Origin: a virus
Virus record (IMG/VR): IMGVR_UViG_3300020171_000103
Location: 1 to 28,760 of that record
DNA length: 28,760 nucleotides
Direction: 5' to 3' (one strand)
Below are positions 13,482-20,577 of the stretch, in pieces. The translations under genes were made by a program, and so were the position numbers. The notes below the pieces were generated by a model. It saw only the letters and a program-made list of their open reading frames with translations. It was not told where the DNA came from and did not search any database. Within the stretch, counting starts at the first letter, position 1. Each line of letters opens with the position of its first letter.

Positions 13482-15083
13482 TCAGACTTCCAGTTTCAAT
13501 TCAGGCTGCGCCACCCTCGCCAAGTCCACCCGTGCCGCCATGCCCGGCCGCGGCACTTTCCAGATGTAAAGATCCTTGTCAGCGCAAAGCATATTCACAA
13601 ACTGCCACGCCTTATTTCTTCCGATCCCGGCAATCTTGGCCTTGGCAATCAACTCCTCTTTCGGTATCGGGTCCTTCTCGGGCACCAGTTCTAATAGGTC
13701 AAATTTCGTAACTGGTGCACTCGCGCTCAATGTTACTTCATCCGGACTGGCATCCGCCCAGAATATCACGCCATATTCCCGTGCGTGCTTGAAATACTGG
13801 AACATGGTTCCTTGCTCATTCTGGTCTTTCCATCCAATTCGGTATGCACGTTTGGCGGCTATGAACCGGAACAGGCTGATATTGTCCTTGCATGGGTCTA
13901 CGATGATTACCGCCCGGGCCCAGTTCGTCAGAACAGCGGACCCGGCGCCGGCATATTGCCAGTCGGACGACTTATACTTTGATGTGTCCCGGTTATTGGT
14001 CTTTGGTGTATGATGGTTGACAATCACAGCGCATTGGTATTCTTGTAATAGCGGGTTCAATCCGGTATGAACAAACAGGGACATAACTTCCGGGTCGCTG
14101 GTATCGCCACCGACGTATGATTGTAACGGGTCCAGGCGGAGGATATCGGGTTTGGTACGGCGCAACACCGATTCCACCAATCTCATAAATGCCGGGCCAG
14201 TCTTGGACTTCTCAAGGATGTAGAATGTATTTTTCCGCACCTGTTCTCGATCTTCCGCGCTCAAATCCAGTCCACCCATAATGCCCTGTGTCATTTCAGT
14301 CAGATCCCCGTCGTCGTTTTCGGCTTGGATGGTAACAATGCGTAGCGGCTTGGCTGGCGATATTCCGAACGCTGGTTGTCCCAAAGACCAGAGAATATCC
14401 TGTTGAACGCTGGCGCTGGACTTACCCACTCCGGATGGCCCTACAAATAACATACCCCCCTCACGGCATAGAAAGCGATTTCCCAGAAGCGTCTTGGCAG
14501 GATCAATGTCGAGGTCGGCAAAGTCAGTCAGGGATCGGATAATTAGCTGGGTATTAACCGGCTTGATTTTATCAAGCCGCTTTTGGATATTGGAGAGTGA
14601 ATCAAACACGTCCTTGCCGTTCTTGGATTCATCCTGTATGGTAATCGCAAGTTCTCCGAGTTTCCGCTTAGTGTATTGGTTATGGACAATATCGGCATAA
14701 TGAATGCCATGGGTAGGTTCGGACTCAATGGATAACAATTCGTTGAAAACAGATAGTGGTATTCCTGATATTTCTGACACCAAAAGAGGATCGACGTGCT
14801 TATTGAAAACAAATTGATTTAATGTGGCTTTGTAAATCTTGCGGTGCATTAAATCTTGAAATGCTCCACCACGCAAACCGATAGATTGGCAATACGGAAT
14901 AGTGATATCCGGCTGGCATAACATAGCCGCCAGTAACGCCTTCTCCATGTCATCATGGTTTGGGTTATATGGACAGATCGGTCCAGTATCCGGAAGAATC
15001 GGCAGCATTTCCTTTGGCATAGGTATTGCCGGCTTAGCGTGTGGGCCGACTGGTGAGTTCCAGTCTAATGATTTTTCAGACAT
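13482..15083 (-). CDS. Replicative helicase, DnaB/RepA-type
   Basis: 533 residues. Residues 40-175 resemble the DnaB N-terminal helical domain (DDMEKALLAAMLCQPD; HYADIVHNQYTKRKL). Residues 205-440 are a RecA-like ATPase: Walker A GPSGVGKS (215-222), Walker B DILRLDP (313-319), and VNHH (355-358) as a sensor motif. Residues 466-522 form a winged-helix-like tail shared with the HNH protein at 9675. It should unwind the phage replication fork as a ring. The start overlaps the upstream gene by 8 nt. It is the last gene of the replication block. A RepA/AAA_25-type ring ATPase is the close alternative to true DnaB. Confidence 0.85.
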   Translation of the reverse strand: MSEKSLDWNSPVGPHAKPAIPMPKEMLPILPDTGPICPYNPNHDDMEKALLAAMLCQPDITIPYCQSIGLRGGAFQDLMHRKIYKATLNQFVFNKHVDPLLVSEISGIPLSVFNELLSIESEPTHGIHYADIVHNQYTKRKLGELAITIQDESKNGKDVFDSLSNIQKRLDKIKPVNTQLIIRSLTDFADLDIDPAKTLLGNRFLCREGGMLFVGPSGVGKSSASVQQDILWSLGQPAFGISPAKPLRIVTIQAENDDGDLTEMTQGIMGGLDLSAEDREQVRKNTFYILEKSKTGPAFMRLVESVLRRTKPDILRLDPLQSYVGGDTSDPEVMSLFVHTGLNPLLQEYQCAVIVNHHTPKTNNRDTSKYKSSDWQYAGAGSAVLTNWARAVIIVDPCKDNISLFRFIAAKRAYRIGWKDQNEQGTMFQYFKHAREYGVIFWADASPDEVTLSASAPVTKFDLLELVPEKDPIPKEELIAKAKIAGIGRNKAWQFVNMLCADKDLYIWKVPRPGMAARVDLARVAQPELKLEV

Positions 15084-15603
15084 GCTTAATCCTCTCCTTC
15101 ACGGCGGCGCGGTATGCTCTAATACGCCCCTGCCATTCGTAGTTCATTCCAATAACACTCATTGCATATTTGTCCGCCAACCCCTCATCCTCCAGCACCG
15201 CCATGATGTCCGGTGCCGTGGTAGTCGCCCTGCGGTTCCACGCCTCAATCGCTTCGGCATCTGACTTATGTTCTATCGTGCATGGTTCAACCCCACACCT
15301 GCTATCGCCGTTGTAACACGCGACAAAATGTTCTGGATGCAACTTTGCAACGCCACTACAAAACGGGCAACGTAATAATTCATTCTCCCCCTGCCCCCCG
15401 CCGACGGGCGCGTGTTCGTGTCCACAAGAATCCTTTAGCCTGCACTCGCCACACAAACACACACCGACGGGCGCGGGGATGGGTGTCCAGTTAAGTCTAT
15501 CTGGATAATCGCAAGAACAACACCATCCGGATTCGATGTTTGTCCATTTGCAACTATCGCACGGACTCCCGCCCTTATCCCTGTTGCCTGTTCCTGCGGT
15601 CAT
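15076..15603 (-). CDS. Zinc protein with Lar-like restriction-alleviation domain
   Basis: 175 residues from ATG 15603, chosen because GAGGAGG lies 4 nt upstream and the start overlaps the previous stop as ATGA. The first 65 residues have several Cys pairs (CDSC, CCSC, CLCGEC). Residues 78-125 match the Lar pattern: LLRCPFC, a mid Cys pair, then EAIEAWNRRA. Lar-type proteins of phages and prophages modulate host type I restriction, though many members are untested. C-terminal 50 residues are helical. It precedes the helicase gene. Confidence 0.65.
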   Translation of the reverse strand: MTAGTGNRDKGGSPCDSCKWTNIESGWCCSCDYPDRLNWTPIPAPVGVCLCGECRLKDSCGHEHAPVGGGQGENELLRCPFCSGVAKLHPEHFVACYNGDSRCGVEPCTIEHKSDAEAIEAWNRRATTTAPDIMAVLEDEGLADKYAMSVIGMNYEWQGRIRAYRAAVKERIKHV

Positions 15604-15773
15604 TTGGCCTCCTCGGATTGTTGTTGTCTTTGATGTTCTTGAGCTTCGTACTCCCGTCGAGCATATCCATCCCGTCCATAATCCATATCGCCGTAACACA
15701 TGGAACAGGAACGGCCTTGTCCATCAGGGATGGGTCTGCCGCAACTGGTGCAATACTTTTGCGTGTCTCTCAT
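15600..15773 (-). CDS. 57-residue zinc-ribbon protein
   Basis: Starts MRDTQKYCTSCGRPIPDGQG at ATG 15773 and ends in a Gln/Glu-rich helix. C8/C11 and C23/C26 form a clear zinc ribbon. GAGGGGG lies 4 nt before the ATG, the upstream stop is directly adjacent (TAAATG), and its own stop overlaps the next start as ATGA. Probably an accessory binding protein; no partner can be named. Confidence 0.7.
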   Translation of the reverse strand: MRDTQKYCTSCGRPIPDGQGRSCSMCYGDMDYGRDGYARREYEAQEHQRQQQSEEAK

Positions 15774-16019
15774 TTATCCCCCTCTCCCCGGCCAGGCCGC
15801 GTGTCGGCGCGGGTGGTGACCGCTATTTGTCCTATTTTTCTTTTTACACAGGTTGATAATGTCGTCTAAAGTTTTCATAACTTCGTGCCAAGACATAAGT
15901 CCCTTTTTATCAAAAGCCTGTTGGAAAATAAAATAAACATGACTTGATCCAATTTCCTTCATGGTTTTAGCGATTTTATCTGCAAAATCGTAAACAGCGT
16001 TTACGGTTGGTTTTTTCAT
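15774..16019 (-). CDS. Small hypothetical protein
   Basis: 81 residues from ATG 16019 (GGAGG 5 nt upstream; longer upstream starts overlap the previous gene). Starts MKKPTVNAVYDFADKIAKTM, mostly helical, with FIFQQAFDKKGLMSWHEVMK. The C-terminal 20 residues (HHPRRHAAWPGRGG) are basic and disordered. No family recognised. Confidence 0.6.
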   Translation of the reverse strand: MKKPTVNAVYDFADKIAKTMKEIGSSHVYFIFQQAFDKKGLMSWHEVMKTLDDIINLCKKKNRTNSGHHPRRHAAWPGRGG

Positions 16020-16020
16020 C

Positions 16021-17571
16021 TCACCCTCCCTTTCTTTCCGTAACCGCCTTGATGCCTGATTGCGGATCAAACACTTCGTCGGCTATTCCATTGACAATAC
16101 TGTTAAATCTTCCAACTTCTTCGTCATGGCAAGAGAGGGTGACTATCAACTTTCCCCCTATCCATTGTCGCACTTGTTCGGCGCTGTACCTCTCCTCCCC
16201 TGCCCGTTGCGCGAGGGAGCGGATGAAGTCTTTAACAAGTGCTGGGCCGATAGAGCTTGAAAGCACACTCATGCCCATGTATTTACATAGGTTATATGTG
16301 TCTCTCCATGCTTTTGATTGCGCTTTTAGTCCTTCGATAGAATTATCCCATCCATCATCCGTCACCTTGGGCGCGGGTTGCTTTGCCACAAATCCAGTAG
16401 AGCAATCCTTGGAACAACAATCCGTGCATACTTTATTATAGCAAAGCGAATTGCTCGCAACTGGATTAGCGGAACTGTAAGTCGGTACATACGGCGCGGG
16501 TTGCGGGGCGGGCGTGTAATTCTTGCGCCCTTCTAAATCGGGCTGGCTTGGAGAATAACAATGGGTGCATTTACTGTCAGCCTTCGACCAATTTGCAAGC
16601 AACCATGTTTCCATGTTGTCATGTATCGCGCGGGAACAACCGTAACAGGTGACATGCGGTGCGGGTTGCGGGGCGGTGTAGTTCTTGCGCTCACCATCAT
16701 CGGCACAACAAGAATTACACGGATTTAGGTGTTGTCCTTTTTCGTAGTCGCAACCTTTACAAGAACGATGCACCACGCCCGTGTCCTGCGGGGCGGGGGG
16801 CTTCTTGGTTTCAATATGCCAATGTGCTGTTCCTTGACCTTCGCAACCGCAATCGTCATTTTTGTCACAGTCCACCAGATAACCGGGGCGACAGTCCATC
16901 ATGTCTCCATCACAGGGACAAAGGTCATTCGTTTTACAACCACAGGGATTATCGGTATTAAATAATCCATCAAACCCGTTGGCTCTTAGATAACTCTTGA
17001 TTATCTTCCGTATGTCTAAACAGGGTTGCAGTTCCACCTGCGGGGCGGGGGTGTAGTTCATTCGTCTGGCAACAACGTAATCGAAGTCGTGGCAGGTTCT
17101 GCAATTTACTGCATAGTCAGTATCGTATTCGTCCTTGCACCCCACACACGACGTATGTGCAGGAGGCGGGACAGGGGCGTCACTTACAGCCCTTTCGCAG
17201 GCTCCACAAGGTTCACAATCTCCATCGCAAGTTTCTCCGTCCTGATTTTTGAGGACGTAGGTGTAGTTCTTATGTTCGCCATTTGGCATAATACAATTTC
17301 CACAAGTCAACGAACCGTTATCCTTTAAGCACCCCTCGCATGTCGTATGCGCGGGTTCCTTCGCCACCTTTGGTTTGAGTAGTTCTTCGGGGTGCATTGC
17401 TTTAATCGAGAGCATGGTTTTGTTTAACGATTCAATGCAGTCAAAACATATTCCTGATAGACGATCCTTTTTTACCCAGCCTAATTCTGTTGGAGCTGGT
17501 TTAAGTTTGCTCTCACAATAAATGCACGTCGGTTCCACGTCCACACCGTTGAGTTGTCCGCTGATTTTCAT
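16021..17571 (-). CDS. Large multi-zinc-module Cys-rich protein
   Basis: 516 residues from ATG 17571 (AAGGAG 4 nt upstream). After an N-terminal CIYC...CFDC ribbon (16-45) come four copies of one module: H-[TRSV]-x-C-x-G-C, a variable loop, C-x2-C, then [RK]-[KM]-NYT (about 75-103, 139-173, 268-298, 306-352), linked by TPAPQPAP-type spacers. A Cys/Asp-rich insert (209-243) separates modules 2 and 3. Residues 405-516 are a Cys-poor helical domain. Each module should hold zinc. Single modules of this kind occur in small phage proteins of unknown role; four in one chain suggests a multivalent binder. Co-directional with the neighbouring small genes. Confidence 0.7.
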   Translation of the reverse strand: MKISGQLNGVDVEPTCIYCESKLKPAPTELGWVKKDRLSGICFDCIESLNKTMLSIKAMHPEELLKPKVAKEPAHTTCEGCLKDNGSLTCGNCIMPNGEHKNYTYVLKNQDGETCDGDCEPCGACERAVSDAPVPPPAHTSCVGCKDEYDTDYAVNCRTCHDFDYVVARRMNYTPAPQVELQPCLDIRKIIKSYLRANGFDGLFNTDNPCGCKTNDLCPCDGDMMDCRPGYLVDCDKNDDCGCEGQGTAHWHIETKKPPAPQDTGVVHRSCKGCDYEKGQHLNPCNSCCADDGERKNYTAPQPAPHVTCYGCSRAIHDNMETWLLANWSKADSKCTHCYSPSQPDLEGRKNYTPAPQPAPYVPTYSSANPVASNSLCYNKVCTDCCSKDCSTGFVAKQPAPKVTDDGWDNSIEGLKAQSKAWRDTYNLCKYMGMSVLSSSIGPALVKDFIRSLAQRAGEERYSAEQVRQWIGGKLIVTLSCHDEEVGRFNSIVNGIADEVFDPQSGIKAVTERKGG

Positions 17572-17579
17572 GTGTCTCC

Positions 17580-17843
17580 TTATTGACTCCACTCAGGCAG
17601 TTCTTTTATCTTGCGTTTATTCTCCACGATAGCAGCGGTGCGTTGATACAATTTATGGAATTCCTGCAAGGTCACGCCCTTTTCTTGAACTCGTATGCTC
17701 ATTAACTTGGAAAGACACGTTCGCAACTCCGCGTTCTCACGCTCCAGTTCGCACACCTCACACTTGCGTTTCAGGTTTCCATGGACACACTGGTTCTTGC
17801 CGATGGTCGGTTTGTAGTCTGGATTGAATTTCATGGCGGTCAT
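17580..17843 (-). CDS. Small zinc and coiled-coil protein
   Basis: 87 residues from ATG 17843, which overlaps the upstream stop as ATGA. CVHGNLKRKCEVCELEREN (20-38) gives C-x-H...C-x2-C zinc ligands followed directly by a coiled coil (ENAELRTCLSKLMS) and a second helix. This CxHG...CxxCE-coil layout recurs in small phage proteins of unknown function. Confidence 0.6.
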   Translation of the reverse strand: MTAMKFNPDYKPTIGKNQCVHGNLKRKCEVCELERENAELRTCLSKLMSIRVQEKGVTLQEFHKLYQRTAAIVENKRKIKELPEWSQ

Positions 17844-18565
17844 TTCTTTGCCCTTCCCGCAATATGTTTCTGGTGCAGTTCTTTGCATTTCTTGAGTGTC
17901 CAGCCGGGAAACGTTTTGAATTTGCCGTAATCAAATGCGTCGTCTTGCGCCAATAACTCCAAAAGTTGATTATATTCGGGATATTTGTCAAAATACTCTT
18001 TTCGTGTGTATTTTGTTTGCTTGTCGAACGATACAACAAGCGGCTCTTTCTGGCAGAAAAACCCACCGCTATAATCCGTTGCATTCCCGTCGCCGGTGTT
18101 CATGTCGCCGGTGTTCCTGTTGCCGGTGTTCCTGTTGCCGGTGTTCCTGTAGCCGGTGTTACTGTAGCCGGTGTTCCTGTCGCCGGTGTTCATGTCGCCG
18201 GTGTTCCTGTTGCCGGTGTTCCTGTTGCCGGTGTTCCTGTAGCCGGTGTTACTGTAGCCGGTGTTCATGTCGCCGGTCGGCTTTAATTCTTCGGTCAGCC
18301 TTATTTCCCGGCAAACAATTTTTAAGTCCGCGCCGGGAGTATATTCCTCGTATGCGTCTTTCGCCTCCGCCTTGAATATGCGCGTACCTGTATCGTTGTA
18401 ATACGCCCAAGGGCCACTGGGATGAAGGCAGAAGTGGAACCCCTTTTTACATAATTCTATTTCACCTTTTTGCTTGTACCATTTGCCAAGCTCGTATTGA
18501 AAACCTTGGCACTTCATGTCCGCGTCAGTCGCTTTGTAGCCAGTCAGGTAATCGTGGTGTTTCAT
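17840..18565 (-). CDS. Pentapeptide-repeat protein with DUF7666-like N-terminus
   Basis: 241 residues. The N-terminal part (MKCQGFQYELGKWY, then LCKKGFHFC) matches a domain often found with phage pentapeptide repeats (DUF7666-like, from memory). Residues about 97-166 are some 14 NTGxx pentapeptides (NTGYS, NTGYR, NTGNR, NTGDM, NTGDR), which should coil into a right-handed quadrilateral beta-helix. The C-terminal 70 residues are charged and helical. AGGAGG lies 5 nt before the ATG, which overlaps the upstream stop as ATGA. Some pentapeptide proteins mimic DNA, but this composition is not notably acidic. Confidence 0.75.
   Translation of the reverse strand: MKHHDYLTGYKATDADMKCQGFQYELGKWYKQKGEIELCKKGFHFCLHPSGPWAYYNDTGTRIFKAEAKDAYEEYTPGADLKIVCREIRLTEELKPTGDMNTGYSNTGYRNTGNRNTGNRNTGDMNTGDRNTGYSNTGYRNTGNRNTGNRNTGDMNTGDGNATDYSGGFFCQKEPLVVSFDKQTKYTRKEYFDKYPEYNQLLELLAQDDAFDYGKFKTFPGWTLKKCKELHQKHIAGRAKK
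18099..18278. repeat. 90-bp tandem duplication made of 15-bp units
   Basis: Each block holds six 15-bp units of the form TTCCTGTTGCCGGTG. Blocks 18099-18188 and 18189-18278 are identical except in the last unit. They encode the order YS, YR, NR, NR, DM with a sixth DR or DG unit. This is coding repeat DNA, not a CRISPR. Confidence 0.85.
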
Positions 18566-18780
18566 GTTGCCCTCCTGAATTTTCGTTCTTTGCTATCCCA
18601 TTCCAGTTCGACGCCTTCCTGCTCTGCCGCTGTCGTAATGAATCGCGCCACGGTCTCGACAGCCTCACCTACCAGAAAGATGTTATCAACAATCCGGTTG
18701 GCGACACGGATCAGGTCGTCGGGTTCTGGCGACGTATTTAACAGGCCGATTGTGATTTTACTGCCGCTTTCGATGGTCAT
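18562..18780 (-). CDS. Small hypothetical protein
   Basis: 72 residues, GGAGG 6 nt before ATG 18780, stop overlapping the next start as ATGA. A central helix (DLIRVANRIVDNIFLVGEAV) is followed by FITTAAEQEGVELEWDSKER. No family recognised. Confidence 0.6.
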   Translation of the reverse strand: MTIESGSKITIGLLNTSPEPDDLIRVANRIVDNIFLVGEAVETVARFITTAAEQEGVELEWDSKERKFRRAT

Positions 18781-18781
18781 G

Positions 18782-18937
18782 TCATCCCTCCCCTTTCCCG
18801 GCCTTCACCAGCTTGCGGTAGTCGGATTCGTATAAAACAATCATGCGACGAGTACATAACTTATTCTTTTCAAAATTCAAATCTATGGCTTTATTATGTT
18901 CGTATCCCCAGCACTTGCCGATTTTTATATGTTTCAT
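18782..18937 (-). CDS. Small basic hypothetical protein
   Basis: 51 residues from ATG 18937 (AGGA 5 nt upstream; longer starts overlap the previous gene). Begins MKHIKIGKCWGYEHNKAIDL and continues with a basic segment (KNKLCTRRMIVLYESDYRKL). No family recognised. Confidence 0.5.
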   Translation of the reverse strand: MKHIKIGKCWGYEHNKAIDLNFEKNKLCTRRMIVLYESDYRKLVKAGKGEG

Positions 18938-18944
18938 AATATTC

Positions 18945-19400
18945 CTACTCTTTGGCGCACGGGCGCGACAGGTGTTTGTCCTTCTCCGGTTCTTCCAGAG
19001 CCATGTTATTGTCACCAATTATAGCTACTTTTGGTGACATAAACTGCTGTTTCATAAACTGCATGACATAATCTACAACTGATTGGCAGTTCGGTATGTC
19101 CTTGTTTTCCGTAAACCCACTTGGCTCAAACGACTGGTGCGACAGCTTTTCATATAGTTTTTCGAGTGGCACTCCGCTTTGGAGGCAGAGGCTTATGAGG
19201 ATTCCGAATACCTTGCAGAATCCGCTGATGGTATCGTTGCCTTTGTTCACCGTGATAAAAAGTTCTGCTGGGCGGCCATCGCTATACATTCCAATCACTA
19301 GATAAAAGTGCAAGCGTTCGATCTTGCCGGATGGCTTCGGATGGCAAAGAACCAGCTTGTGATTCAATGACTCGCGCACGTCTGGAAGTCGCTCTCTCAT
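18945..19400 (-). CDS. Stand-alone TSCPD domain (NrdJ C-terminal-like)
   Basis: 151 residues. It opens MRERLPDVRESLNHKLVL and shows the conserved path of the C-terminal domain of B12-dependent ribonucleotide reductase: GMYSDGRPAELFITVNKG (37-54), a GF-x-K-V-F-x-ILISLCLQSGVPLEKL helix pair (60-82), FEPSGFT (90-96) and SVVDYVMQFM. The catalytic subunit is absent from the window, so this is the NrdJb-like part alone, perhaps assisting a host or phage reductase or acting as a separate regulator. Start overlaps the upstream stop as ATGA. Confidence 0.75.
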   Translation of the reverse strand: MRERLPDVRESLNHKLVLCHPKPSGKIERLHFYLVIGMYSDGRPAELFITVNKGNDTISGFCKVFGILISLCLQSGVPLEKLYEKLSHQSFEPSGFTENKDIPNCQSVVDYVMQFMKQQFMSPKVAIIGDNNMALEEPEKDKHLSRPCAKE

Positions 19401-19612
19401 GGTTTCATCCCAAATTGGTTCATAAGGTTGTTGACAATCGAATCGCCTTGCATCTCTTTCGTAATCCTCTGTGCTGTTTTATAGGATGCCTGTAACTTCG
19501 TCCAGCACTCGCGACACACCTTGACTGTTCCCCGGCGCGGGAAGTGCCTACCTTGTATTAAATCCACGAGTTGACCGCATTGGCAATACTGCTTGATGCT
19601 GGGTGGTTTCAT
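19397..19612 (-). CDS. Small zinc-ribbon protein
   Basis: 71 residues. YCQCGQ (9-14) and CRECW (33-37) supply four cysteines for one zinc site, followed by a helical tail (LQASYKTAQRITKEMQGDSI). Both ends overlap neighbours as ATGA, so it is tightly coupled to the methyltransferase upstream and the TSCPD gene downstream. No specific family named. Confidence 0.65.
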   Translation of the reverse strand: MKPPSIKQYCQCGQLVDLIQGRHFPRRGTVKVCRECWTKLQASYKTAQRITKEMQGDSIVNNLMNQFGMKP

Positions 19613-20265
19613 AGTGCTAACAGTTGTTGTTGCAACTCGATCTTGATTCTGTTCTTGGCAATCTCAAAGTATTCTGGTGAGATTTCAATGCCGATAAACT
19701 TGCGGCCAGTGCGGATGCAGGCGATTCCGGTCGTGCCGGAACCCATAAAGGGGTCGAGGACGATTTCCGATGTTGGGGAATATTCAACCAAAAGACGTTC
19801 GATTAATTCAACGGGTTTTTGAGTGGGGTGATAACGTATTTCCGGTTTTTGTTTTAACATTCCGCTCCATGTGTATCTAAAAATCTGAAGCGCAACATCC
19901 TTGTTTGTCCAAATCAATTCTCCGTCCGCATATCTTCCATTCGCCCTTTTATCCCAAACTACCCACCCGCGAGACAGAGGCAAAACATCGGCGTAATAAT
20001 TTCCGCCAAAAATTACAGAGTCCTTAAAAAGGGCACACGATTTAATCACGTCTGGATTTTTTATATCCCAATTCACAGTCTTATATTGAGTTAACTTAGC
20101 TAAATGAAACTTGCTCGGACCGCCGGGAACGATATTGTTGTGTCCTATCCCATACGGCGGATCAGTAATCACCGCATCTACCTTGCCAATCTCCGGCAGG
20201 ATCGTCAGGCAATCGCCGCAATAAAGCTGGATGCGCCCGTCGTCAGTTTGCCATGTTGGTGTCAT
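19609..20265 (-). CDS. DNA methyltransferase, N6-adenine or N4-cytosine type
   Basis: 218 residues. DPPY (35-38, catalytic motif IV) precedes DPFMGSGTTG (171-180, SAM-binding motif I), the beta-class order, with HPTQKPVELIERLL (146-159) before motif I. It transfers a methyl group from SAM to adenine or cytosine in a short site; the missing large target-recognition domain suggests a short target. No restriction enzyme is nearby, so it is an orphan enzyme, most likely for protection from host restriction or for regulation. AAGGA lies 4 nt before ATG 20265. The leader upstream is structured. Confidence 0.9.
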   Translation of the reverse strand: MTPTWQTDDGRIQLYCGDCLTILPEIGKVDAVITDPPYGIGHNNIVPGGPSKFHLAKLTQYKTVNWDIKNPDVIKSCALFKDSVIFGGNYYADVLPLSRGWVVWDKRANGRYADGELIWTNKDVALQIFRYTWSGMLKQKPEIRYHPTQKPVELIERLLVEYSPTSEIVLDPFMGSGTTGIACIRTGRKFIGIEISPEYFEIAKNRIKIELQQQLLAL

Positions 20266-20279
20266 ATCATCCTTAAATT

Positions 20280-20421
20280 AAGACGGGAACGGGTATGCAT
20301 CCCCTATTCAGAATCCGGGTTTCCAAGGTTACGCTGGGCTTTATTCAGCCCAACTCCCGACCTCGATGTGGCGTATTCAGGTTAACCTGACGCTCATCCG
20401 TGAATCTATCCTGCCCGTCTT
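20280..20421 (-). promoter_or_regulatory. Structured leader before the methyltransferase
   Basis: In the minus-strand transcript AAGACGGG (20421-20414) pairs with CCCGTCTT (20287-20280), a perfect 8-bp long-range stem. Inside are TCAGGTTAACCTGA (20377-20390, perfect 14-bp palindrome with GCG/CGC flanks) and TGGGCT/AGCCCA with a 6-nt loop (20335-20352). The 3' arm ends just before the AAGGA of the methyltransferase. A short ORF covers the 5' half, so an attenuation-type control is possible. No named riboswitch was recognised. Confidence 0.45.
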
Positions 20422-20425
20422 TCAT
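20345..20425 (-). CDS. 26-residue leader-like ORF
   Basis: Starts MKDGQDRFTDERQVNLNTPH at 20425; AGGA lies 4 nt upstream. Its stop codon falls in the loop of the TGGGCT/AGCCCA hairpin. Translation would melt the 5' arm of the long-range stem. Very short and very polar; could be a leader peptide or chance. Confidence 0.3.
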   Translation of the reverse strand: MKDGQDRFTDERQVNLNTPHRGRELG

Positions 20426-20442
20426 AATGTCCTATAAATGTC

Positions 20443-20577
20443 CTATAAGTTACCAACACCCTTGGTTATATCCTTGCGTTTCTTGGTACTTGCCCGCGCC
20501 TCGTCCTTAATCCACCATATCCACTGGCGAATCCAAGAGTCAGTTTGCTTTGGCTTTTTTGCTTTTCTTGATTTCAT
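20443..20577 (-). CDS. Small basic Trp-rich protein
   Basis: 44 residues. Starts MKSRKAKKPKQTDSWIRQWI, then WWIKDEARASTKKRKDIT. It overlaps the end of the upstream gene by 38 nt in another frame; GAGGG lies close (2-3 nt) before ATG 20577. The amphipathic Trp helix between basic ends suggests a membrane-surface or nucleic-acid peptide. The overlap and weak spacing keep confidence moderate. Confidence 0.45.
   Translation of the reverse strand: MKSRKAKKPKQTDSWIRQWIWWIKDEARASTKKRKDITKGVGNL

Noticed and set aside
15603-15699. 32-residue N-terminal extension of the Lar-like protein
   Set aside because: It is the other-frame reading of the 57-residue zinc-ribbon gene; the ATG at 15603 has the ribosome binding site and ATGA overlap.
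18099-18278. CRISPR-like array
   Set aside because: Units are contiguous 15-bp coding repeats with no unique spacers.
17935-18375. Cys/Arg-repeat plus-strand ORF and a Val/Ala/Gly-repeat ORF at the pentapeptide locus
   Set aside because: Both are antisense readings of the 15-bp coding repeat; the minus frame NTGxx is a known repeat fold with a strong ribosome binding site.
19609-20265. Restriction-modification system
   Set aside because: Only the methyltransferase is present; the neighbours are a zinc-ribbon protein and small ORFs with no nuclease motif.
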